Of a DNA stretch of 22,216 bases, positions 15,283-22,216 are shown piece after piece. The stretch's first letter is position 1, and every line of letters starts with the position of its first letter. Location: the NCBI GenBank assembly GCA_031278145.1, contig JAITLA010000006.1:1-22216 (forward strand). The letters run 5' to 3'. Source of the stretch: Eubacteriales Family XIII. Incertae Sedis bacterium (GTDB lineage: Bacteria > Bacillota_A > Clostridia > Peptostreptococcales > Anaerovoracaceae). Below the pieces are notes generated by a model. The model was not told the DNA's origin. It saw nothing but the letters and a program-made list of their open reading frames with translations, and ran no database searches. Made by a program: the position numbers and the translations under genes.

Positions 15283-16689
15283 TCACGCCGGGCCGGTCCC
15301 GCTTCGCGAAGCGCCGTACTTCTCGGCCAGCCTCCGCGCGACCCACACGCCGCTGGCGGAGGCCTGCGACAGGGAATGCGTCACGCCCGATCCGTCGCCG
15401 AGAGCGTAGAGCCCCTTCACGGCGGTTTCAAGGTTCTCGTTCACCTCGACCTCGGAATTGTAGAACTTGACCTCGACGCCGTAGAGCAGGGTATCCTCGT
15501 TTGCGGTGCCCGGAGCGATCTTGTCAAGCGCGTAGATCATCTCGATGATGTTGTCGAGCTGGCGCTTGGGAATCACCAAGCTCAGATCGCCCGGCGTCGC
15601 CTTCAGCGTGGGGACCGTGAAGGACTTCTCCATGCGCTTCGCGCTGCTGCGCCGGCCCTTGATCAGGTCGCCGAAGCGCTGCAGGAGCACGCCGCCGCCC
15701 AGCATGTTCGAGAGGCGCGCGATGGACTCGCCGTACTCGTTGCTGTTCTTGAAGGGCTCCGTGAACTTGTTGGAAACGAGCAGCGCGAAGTTCGTGTTCG
15801 GTGTGCGCAGGCGCGGATCGGCGTAGCTGTGGCCGTTCACCGTGACGATGCCGTTCGTGTTCTCCGCGACGACCTCCCCGTAGGGGTTCATGCAGAAGGT
15901 GCGCACCATATCGTTGTATTTGTCGGTCTTGTAGACGATTTTGCTCTCGTACACCTCGTCCGTGATGTGCTTGAATATCTCTGCGGGAAGCTCCACGCGA
16001 ACGCCGATGTCCACGCGGTTGCTCTTCATGGCGATGCCGAACTTCCGGCAGACGTCCGACACCCATTTGGAGCCGGAGCGCCCGGAGGCCAGCAGCAGAT
16101 CCTTGCAATGAAAAAGCTCGCCGCGGTCCGTGCGGATCGCAAAACCCGCTTCCGTCCCGTCCACGTCCGTCACCGTGCGTTCGAACAGCATCTCGACGCG
16201 CGCCTTCGTGTAATCGAGAATCCGCTCCAATATGCGCGCGTTCCTGTCCGTCCCGAGGTGCCGCACCTTCGCGTCGAGCAGATGCAGGTTGTTTTGAAGC
16301 GCCACGGTTTTCAGGTCCGATTCCGCGGTGGAATACAGCTTGGCCTCCGCGCCGCCGAAGCCGCAAAGCACCTCGTCCACGTATTCCATGAGGCGCAGGG
16401 CCTCGTCCGCGCCCACACAGCCGTGCAGATTGCCGCCGAACTGCGTGGTGATGTTGTACTTCCCGTCCGACAGGGTGCCGGCGCCGCCGTAACCGTTCAT
16501 GATGTGGCAGGGATCGCATTTGACGCAGGTTTCGCTGTGCCCCGCCTTGATGGGGCACAGCCGCTTCTCGAGCGCGGCGCCCCGATCTATCATCAGCACG
16601 CGGGCCTCGCATTGCAGCTTGGTCAGCTCATAAGACGCGTAGACGCCGCTCGCGCCCGCGCCGACTATGATCACATCGTAGGACTTCAT
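15283..16689 (-). CDS. FAD-dependent dehydrogenase-like oxidoreductase (COG2509 type)
   Basis: A flavoprotein of 468 residues. The N-terminal YDVIIVGAGASGVYASYEL (about 4-22) is a Rossmann GxGxxG site for FAD. A Cys cluster follows (Cys45, 55, 58, 61 in CPIKAG...ETCVKCDPC) and then GYGGAGTLSDGKYN. The C-terminus GLYALGDGSGVTHSLSQASA is the second FAD contact typical of this family. The substrate is unknown; the cysteines could bind metal or an Fe-S cluster. The start at 16689 has GGAAGGG at good spacing; an ATG immediately before (16692) is the alternative. It lies downstream of the DUF1292 gene but a terminator intervenes. Confidence 0.88.
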   Translation of the reverse strand: MKSYDVIIVGAGASGVYASYELTKLQCEARVLMIDRGAALEKRLCPIKAGHSETCVKCDPCHIMNGYGGAGTLSDGKYNITTQFGGNLHGCVGADEALRLMEYVDEVLCGFGGAEAKLYSTAESDLKTVALQNNLHLLDAKVRHLGTDRNARILERILDYTKARVEMLFERTVTDVDGTEAGFAIRTDRGELFHCKDLLLASGRSGSKWVSDVCRKFGIAMKSNRVDIGVRVELPAEIFKHITDEVYESKIVYKTDKYNDMVRTFCMNPYGEVVAENTNGIVTVNGHSYADPRLRTPNTNFALLVSNKFTEPFKNSNEYGESIARLSNMLGGGVLLQRFGDLIKGRRSSAKRMEKSFTVPTLKATPGDLSLVIPKRQLDNIIEMIYALDKIAPGTANEDTLLYGVEVKFYNSEVEVNENLETAVKGLYALGDGSGVTHSLSQASASGVWVARRLAEKYGASRSGTGPA

Positions 16690-16732
16690 CATCGGCCCTT
16701 CCGCGTATCGCAAGCCACCGGCCGTGCCCGAA

Positions 16733-16757
16733 CAAAAAACCTCCGCGCGAGCCGAGG
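16733..16757 (-). terminator. Terminator of the DUF1292 gene
   Basis: Minus strand CCTC (16757-16754) pairs with GAGG (16743-16740), with an inner GC/GC pair after a mismatch, followed by T6 (16739-16734). It sits 53 bases past the stop. Confidence 0.7.
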
Positions 16758-16809
16758 CGAAAATTCTCCGAGGCTATCCGAATCGATTTGCATAAAACGA
16801 TGCCTTCTC

Positions 16810-17094
16810 TTATTCCGTTTCCGTATCGTCGGTCAGCTGTTCAAATTCCCCGATGACCCGCTCAAACTCGTCGTCATCCAGGATATCGATCAATTCAAAC
16901 TCGTCGTCGCTGACTTCCTTGTAGCCGTAAATATACACGTCGTCCGAACCGTCATCGGGGATAAGCGCGATATACTCCTTGCCTTCAAAATCAAAAACGC
17001 CCATGATCTCGCATTCGACCGTCAGGCCGTCGTCGAACTCGAGTGTGATGAATTCAGAATCGTCGAGCTGGTGCGTGCTGTTGTTATCCGACAT
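16810..17094 (-). CDS. DUF1292 family protein
   Basis: A very acidic 94-residue protein matching the DUF1292 pattern: FITLEFDDGLTVECEIMGVF, then GKEYIALIPDDG, VYIYGYKE and DDEFERV near the end. These small proteins are widespread in Firmicutes, often beside ruvX (yrrK) and the Holliday resolvase region, with no established function. Here those neighbours are absent and the gene has its own promoter and terminator. The ATG at 17094 follows GGGAGGGAAGCT. Confidence 0.9.
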   Translation of the reverse strand: MSDNNSTHQLDDSEFITLEFDDGLTVECEIMGVFDFEGKEYIALIPDDGSDDVYIYGYKEVSDDEFELIDILDDDEFERVIGEFEQLTDDTETE

Positions 17095-17136
17095 AGCTTC
17101 CCTCCCATGGCCGGCCCGATGCCGACTTGCAGTACA

Positions 17137-17165
17137 ACTATATCACTGTTGCACGGGTTTTTCAA
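17137..17165 (-). promoter_or_regulatory. Sigma-A promoter of the DUF1292 gene
   Basis: Minus strand TTGAAA (17165-17160), 17-bp spacer, TATAGT (17142-17137). Confidence 0.8.
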
Positions 17166-17267
17166 CGATTTTTTTTGCGCGAATTCGCCGATGCGAATTT
17201 GCTCCGGTTACCCTTCAGACCCAAGTCATTTTGAAGTATCCCATCCCCGTGATTGCGAGCGACGGTC

Positions 17268-17300
17268 AACTCCCATCGGCTGCTGCGCAGCCGGGGAGTT
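17268..17300. repeat. Intergenic two-part hairpin
   Basis: AACTCCC (17268-17274) pairs with GGGAGTT (17294-17300), and GGCTG (17278-17282) pairs with CAGCC (17288-17292). It lies in a 600-base gene-free stretch (17095-17696). The preceding GTGATTGCGAGCGACGG faintly recalls dispersed intergenic repeats of other bacteria. No T tract follows. Confidence 0.5.
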
Positions 17301-17348
17301 TCCCCACTCATCCGTGCGGGACAGGTCGAGCCGGATTCCGCAAATGTG

Positions 17349-17378
17349 TTGGCGCGATTTCCGGATCCGCGTTATAAT
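17349..17378 (+). promoter_or_regulatory. Promoter-like site of the candidate small RNA
   Basis: TTGGCG (17349-17354), 18-bp spacer, TATAAT (17373-17378), with no ORF behind it. Transcription would start near 17384, exactly where a long-range helix begins. Confidence 0.55.
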
Positions 17379-17383
17379 TTGGC

Positions 17384-17531
17384 ATGCGGGGGAATCGTAT
17401 TGCTTGGAAAGACCTCTCTTTTCCGCGCTTGCGCAAAAAAGATGCGGCGGCACGCGGAATAGCTTCGGGGTGCGCGTCACAGGCCGGAATTTACCACTCC
17501 GCTCCCCGCATGGCCGGAATACGGGATTTTT
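17384..17531 (+). ncRNA. Candidate rod-like small RNA upstream of ilvD
   Basis: The predicted 5' end pairs with the 3' region: CATGCGGGG (17383-17391) with CCCCGCATG (17504-17512). Inside are GGAAA (17406-17410) with TTTACC (17490-17495), ACCTC (17412-17416) with GGGGT (17467-17471), and TTCCGCG (17421-17427) with CGCGGAA (17453-17459). A T5 run lies at 17527-17531. Paired ends and a long interrupted rod recall 6S RNA in shape, but at about 148 bases it is short, and I see no sequence identity. It is not a T-box, SRP, RNase P or known riboswitch by motif. Confidence 0.35.
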
Positions 17532-17612
17532 CACAGTGATTGTTGTGCCCAAGGGCGCGCTTCTGCGCGGCAACCTTTGATTTGCAACGAATCGCGGGTC
17601 GCCACAAAAACA

Positions 17613-17641
17613 TTGACAGGGCGGGGGATTGACTATACTAT
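17613..17641 (+). promoter_or_regulatory. Sigma-A promoter of ilvD
   Basis: TTGACA (17613-17618), 17-bp spacer, TACTAT (17636-17641). The leader is about 50 bases, with no T-box or attenuator. Confidence 0.8.
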
Positions 17642-17696
17642 AAATGGTGTTCCGCAAATGATATTCCCAAGGGCCGCGAAGAAGGAGGACCGCTTT

Positions 17697-19370
17697 ATGA
17701 ACGACGCAAGCTATGACAGCGACAGGATCAAGAAGGGGCCGGCCGGCGCTTCGGTGCGTACCCTGCTCTACGGCATGGGGTACGTGCGCGAGGAGATAGA
17801 CCGACCGCTGATCGGAATCGTCAATTCACAAAACGAGATCGTTCCGGGGCATCTGCTGCTGGACCGCGTTGCGGAGGCCGCGAAGAAGGGCGTGCTGCTG
17901 GCCGGCGGCACACCCGTCGAGTTTCCCGCCATCGGCATCTGCGACGGCATTGCCATGGGACACGAGGGCATGAAATACCCCCTCGCGAGCCGCGAGCTGA
18001 TCTGCGACTCCATTGAGGCGATGGCCGTCGCGCACCGCTTCGACGGGTTGGTGCTGATACCGAACTGCGATAAGATCGTGCCGGGCATGCTGATGGCCGC
18101 GGCGCGCCTCGATATCCCCTCCGTGCTCGTCAGCGGCGGACCCATGCGCGCCGGCTTCCTGGACGGAAGGACCCTCGACTTCAACAGCGTCATGGAGCAG
18201 ATAGGCCTGTACCGAAACGGCGGCTGTACGGAGGAAGAGCTGGAACGCGTCGCGGAGGAAGCCTGCCCCGGCTGCGGCTCCTGCTCCGGCCTCTTCACGG
18301 CAAACAGCATGAACTGCCTGACCGAGGCCCTTGGCATGGGCCTACCCGGGAACGGCACGGCCCTCTGCGACAGCGGCGAACGCATCCGCATCGCCAAGAC
18401 CGCGGGGCTACGCGTCATGGCGCTGGTCGGAAGGGGCATCAAGCCCCGCGACATCCTGACGCGGGAAGCCTTCGAGAACGCGATCCGCGTGGACATGGCA
18501 ATGGCCGGCTCCACGAACACCGTGCTCCACCTTCCCGCCATCGCGCATGAGGCCGGCCTGACGCTCGAGCTTTCGCTCTTCGACAAGCTCAGCGAGGGGA
18601 CGCCCTATATCGCGAAGCTGAGCCCGAGCGGCGCGCATCACATGGAGGATTTGCACCGGGCGGGCGGCATCCCCGCAATCATTCACGCGTTGTCCCAAAA
18701 GGGGCTCATACACAAGGATTGCATCACCGTCACGGGCGCGACCGTCGGCGAGAACACGGCGCGCACGCCCGTCAGGGACAGCACGGTCATACGCCCGATG
18801 GACGACCCCTACCGCAACAGGGGCGGGCTCGCGATCCTGCGCGGCAATCTGGCGCCCGACGGCGCGGTCGTAAAGGAATCCGCGGTCGCCGAGGAAATGC
18901 TCAGGCACACAGGGCCGGCGGTCGTGTTTGATTCGGAGGAAGAAGCCAGCGCGGCCATCTGGGCCAAAAAGATCAAGAAGGGCGACGTAATCGTAATCCG
19001 CTACGAGGGTCCGAAGGGCGGTCCGGGTATGCGGGAAATGCTCTCTCCCACATCCTCGATTGCCGGCATGGGCCTCGACAAGGACGTGGCGCTGCTGACG
19101 GACGGCAGGTTTTCGGGCGCGTCGAGGGGCGCGTCCATCGGCCATATCTCGCCGGAGGCCATGAGCGGCGGGATGATCGGCCTCCTGCGCGACGGAGACC
19201 GGATCGACATCGACATCCCGGGGAGAAGCCTCAACGTATCGCTCAGCGACGCGGAAATCGCGCGGCGCAGGGCAGCCTTCACGCTGCCCGAGCCCAAGGT
19301 CAAGACGGGCTATCTCTCCCGCTACGCGCGGCTTGTGGACTCCGCCAACACGGGCGCCGTGCTGCGATAA
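17697..19370 (+). CDS. ilvD: Dihydroxy-acid dehydratase
   Basis: Fe-S dehydratase that forms 2-keto acids in valine, leucine, isoleucine and pantothenate synthesis. The 557 residues match the family. Visible are [10 protein letters not shown] (about 43-52), [11 protein letters not shown] (82-92), [10 protein letters not shown] with cluster Cys124, [11 protein letters not shown] (190-200), and the C-terminal [15 protein letters not shown] segment. The start at 17697 follows AAGGAGG with 8-base spacing; an upstream in-frame ATG at 17577 is before the promoter and excluded. It is a single gene with its own promoter; other ilv/leu genes are not in the window. Convergent with the P1 hydrolase, 25 bases apart. 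Confidence 0.97.
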   Translation: MNDASYDSDRIKKGPAGASVRTLLYGMGYVREEIDRPLIGIVNSQNEIVPGHLLLDRVAEAAKKGVLLAGGTPVEFPAIGICDGIAMGHEGMKYPLASRELICDSIEAMAVAHRFDGLVLIPNCDKIVPGMLMAAARLDIPSVLVSGGPMRAGFLDGRTLDFNSVMEQIGLYRNGGCTEEELERVAEEACPGCGSCSGLFTANSMNCLTEALGMGLPGNGTALCDSGERIRIAKTAGLRVMALVGRGIKPRDILTREAFENAIRVDMAMAGSTNTVLHLPAIAHEAGLTLELSLFDKLSEGTPYIAKLSPSGAHHMEDLHRAGGIPAIIHALSQKGLIHKDCITVTGATVGENTARTPVRDSTVIRPMDDPYRNRGGLAILRGNLAPDGAVVKESAVAEEMLRHTGPAVVFDSEEEASAAIWAKKIKKGDVIVIRYEGPKGGPGMREMLSPTSSIAGMGLDKDVALLTDGRFSGASRGASIGHISPEAMSGGMIGLLRDGDRIDIDIPGRSLNVSLSDAEIARRRAAFTLPEPKVKTGYLSRYARLVDSANTGAVLR

Positions 19371-19395
19371 CGCCCCGCGCAGCGCCCTTCCGCCC

Positions 19396-20364
19396 TCAGA
19401 GCGCGTCCGCGCCGATCAGCCCGTAGGCCGACTTCGCGGCGCGCACGGCGCGCGCGACGGCGCGCGCCATGACCATGGCGGCCAGCACGCCCAGCGCGTC
19501 TGCGGACGCGTCCTTGTCCCCATGGCCCAGCGCGAATATCGCGTCGCCGTCCGCCGTCGTGTGGACGGGCCGAATCGCGCGCGCAAAGCCGTCGTGCGCC
19601 ACGGAAGCCAAGGCGCCGGCCTCCGCCTTCGTGAGCCTCGCGTCGGTCAGAATGCAGCCCAGCGTCGTATTGCCGCCGAACATGACCCGCTTCGCGCCCG
19701 GATCGAGGCACATGAGCCGCTCCGTATCCGCGAGGGCCGTGCCTTCCTCGTTCAAAAGCCCCGCAATCGCCCGGCCCGTATCCGCGTCGAAAACGTCACC
19801 GAACGCGTTCACGGCCACGAGGGCGCCGCATTTCACATCCCCGGCTTGCAGCGCGTAGGCGCCGAAGCCCGACTTCATCATGCGCGCGGGCCCGAGGTAT
19901 TTGCCGACGGTCGCGCCCGTCCCGGCGCCGACATTACCCTCGGCAAGCGCTCCCGCGCCCGCGTTCTCGCAGGCCGCGTAGCCCATCGCCTTGTCCGGCC
20001 GCGCCTGCGAATCGCCTACAAAGAGATCGAACAGCGACGCGCCGCAGACGATGGGAACGACCGCAAGGCCCGCGTCGAAGCCGATCCCCCTTTCCTCGAG
20101 GAAGGCCATCGCGCCCGCGCAGGCGTCAAGGCCGAAGGCGCTGCCGCCCGACAGCATGACCGCGTGTACGCGCTCGACCGTATTCCCGGGCCGCAGCAGC
20201 TCCGTTTCACGCGTGGCGGGAGCGCGGCCGCGCACGTCGACGCCCGCCGTCGCGCCCCGCTCGCAGAGGACGACCGTGCAGCCGGTCGCGCCCGCCTCAT
20301 CCTGCGCGTGGCCGATCTGAAACCCCTCTATCTCGTGAATCCCGATCTCCCGCGGCTCCGCCAT
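19396..20364 (-). CDS. P1-family hydrolase (DmpA/NylC-like, self-processing)
   Basis: A 322-residue protein of the L-aminopeptidase/D-esterase (DmpA) superfamily, whose members cleave themselves to expose an N-terminal nucleophile. MLSGGSAFGLDA (about 70-81) and GNVGAGTGATVGKYLG (143-158) are family landmarks. GGNTTLGCILTDARL (230-244) marks the cleavage site; by analogy with NylC the break would be N232/T233 with Thr as nucleophile, while DmpA uses Gly/Ser. The substrate (peptide, amide or oligomer) is unknown. There is no signal peptide. The ATG at 20364 follows GGGAGGGAAGCG. The AT-rich stretch 20408-20440 upstream probably holds its promoter, but no clean hexamer pair was found. Confidence 0.9.
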   Translation of the reverse strand: MAEPREIGIHEIEGFQIGHAQDEAGATGCTVVLCERGATAGVDVRGRAPATRETELLRPGNTVERVHAVMLSGGSAFGLDACAGAMAFLEERGIGFDAGLAVVPIVCGASLFDLFVGDSQARPDKAMGYAACENAGAGALAEGNVGAGTGATVGKYLGPARMMKSGFGAYALQAGDVKCGALVAVNAFGDVFDADTGRAIAGLLNEEGTALADTERLMCLDPGAKRVMFGGNTTLGCILTDARLTKAEAGALASVAHDGFARAIRPVHTTADGDAIFALGHGDKDASADALGVLAAMVMARAVARAVRAAKSAYGLIGADAL

Positions 20365-20472
20365 CGCTTCCCTCCCATCCCGGGCGCGCCGATCTCCCGA
20401 ATTGTTATTTGATTCATAATATTAAAATTTATGTAAATCCATTCGCCTCTCGCGGATTCGCGGCGGATAGAG

Positions 20473-20505
20473 CAAGGACGGCGGCTGTGGCAGCCGCCGT
20501 CCTTG
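20473..20505 (-). terminator. Strong hairpin downstream of gdhA
   Basis: A perfect 15-bp stem (20473-20487 with 20491-20505) has a 3-base loop and lies 50 bases past the gdhA stop. No T tract follows on the minus strand, so it may end transcription weakly or protect the 3' end of the message. Confidence 0.65.
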
Positions 20506-20555
20506 TGGCGGACGCGCGCAGCGCGCCCTTCCGCATACAACCCGTTTTGCGCGGC

Positions 20556-22034
<1,479 letters not shown>

Positions 22035-22074
22035 GCGGGATCAATACCGGACCTCAGCATTGATTCTATCTTCA

Positions 22075-22102
22075 ATTATACCCCCTTTCCATGCCTTGTC
22101 AA
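22075..22102 (-). promoter_or_regulatory. Consensus sigma-A promoter of gdhA
   Basis: Minus strand TTGACA (22102-22097), 16-bp spacer, TATAAT (22080-22075): exact consensus in both hexamers. The window beyond 22103 holds no supported gene. Confidence 0.88.
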
Positions 22103-22216
22103 CAAGAAAACGGCAAGAAAATAAAGTCAGAAAACTCTGCTTTTTCAAGGCTTCCCGCTCTTCGATGTCGATCTCCGGGAGGCGCGCGCCGTCCGTGCGG
22201 TGACAATCCGTGCCGG

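Noticed and set aside
17461..17500. SRP RNA or T-box-like signals (CAGGCCGGAA, GGGTGCGCG) in the candidate small RNA
   Set aside because: The conserved SRP GGAAGGAAGCAG and T-box AGGGTGGNACCGCG cores are not present.
17226..17657. 143-residue minus-strand frame in the DUF1292-ilvD gap
   Set aside because: No ribosome site, no family motif, and composition like non-coding DNA; it runs across the ilvD promoter and the candidate small RNA.
22103..22216. Possible 3' end of a minus-strand gene at the window edge, with a small AAAG-CAGA/TCTG-CTTT hairpin near 22130-22150
   Set aside because: Only about 25-30 codons are visible in competing frames and none gives a recognisable protein; more upstream sequence would be needed.

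Overview
The window looks like chromosomal DNA from a high-GC member of the Bacillota, most likely Clostridia. The signs are a tryptophan T-box leader, an FMN riboswitch driving a RibU-type ECF component, a DUF1292 protein, the gene order rsmD-coaD-(coiled coil)-tmcAL-ackA, strong GGAGG ribosome binding sites and near-consensus sigma-A promoters with 16-18 bp spacers. By eye the coding DNA is around 60% GC; composition was not computed. No insertion sequence, prophage, CRISPR array or plasmid function was seen. The content is mostly housekeeping metabolism and RNA modification, and the novelty lies in the non-coding segments.

Layout: (1) 1-1260, the 3' part of purF (+), convergent with a stand-alone trpB2 (-) across a hairpin that holds the purF stop codon. 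trpB2 has a complete T-box leader with a UGG (Trp) specifier and its own promoter. (2) 3182-5191, a methyl-accepting chemotaxis protein (-) with a consensus promoter and a structured, possibly attenuating leader. (3) 5247-9494, a minus-strand cluster rsmD, coaD, coiled-coil protein, tmcAL, then ackA with its own promoter. (4) 9599-12596, a plus-strand unit: promoter, FMN riboswitch with terminator, ribU, tsaE, rimI, tsaD. The tRNA t6A genes sit directly behind a flavin-controlled transporter, and tsaB is absent. (5) 12616-13515, a 26-bp inverted repeat and a small helix-turn-helix protein of unknown function (-). (6) 13733-15246, serS (-) and a tRNA-Leu(CAG) (+). (7) 15283-17165, a COG2509-like FAD oxidoreductase and a DUF1292 protein (-). 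(8) 17166-17696, a gene-free region with a hairpin and a candidate small RNA that has its own promoter. (9) ilvD (+), convergent with a P1-family (DmpA/NylC-like) hydrolase (-). (10) gdhA (-), NADP-type glutamate dehydrogenase, with a strong promoter and a hairpin-rich leader.

Together the genes cover purine (PurF), tryptophan (TrpB2), branched-chain amino acid (IlvD) and glutamate (GdhA) synthesis, acetate energy metabolism (AckA), CoA synthesis (CoaD), flavin uptake (RibU), and translation quality (SerRS, tRNA-Leu, RsmD, TmcAL, TsaE/TsaD, RimI). TmcAL uses acetate and ATP to make ac4C on tRNA-Met, so its place beside ackA is metabolically suggestive. Starts were set from ribosome binding sites; two genes (rsmD, tmcAL) appear to start with TTG.
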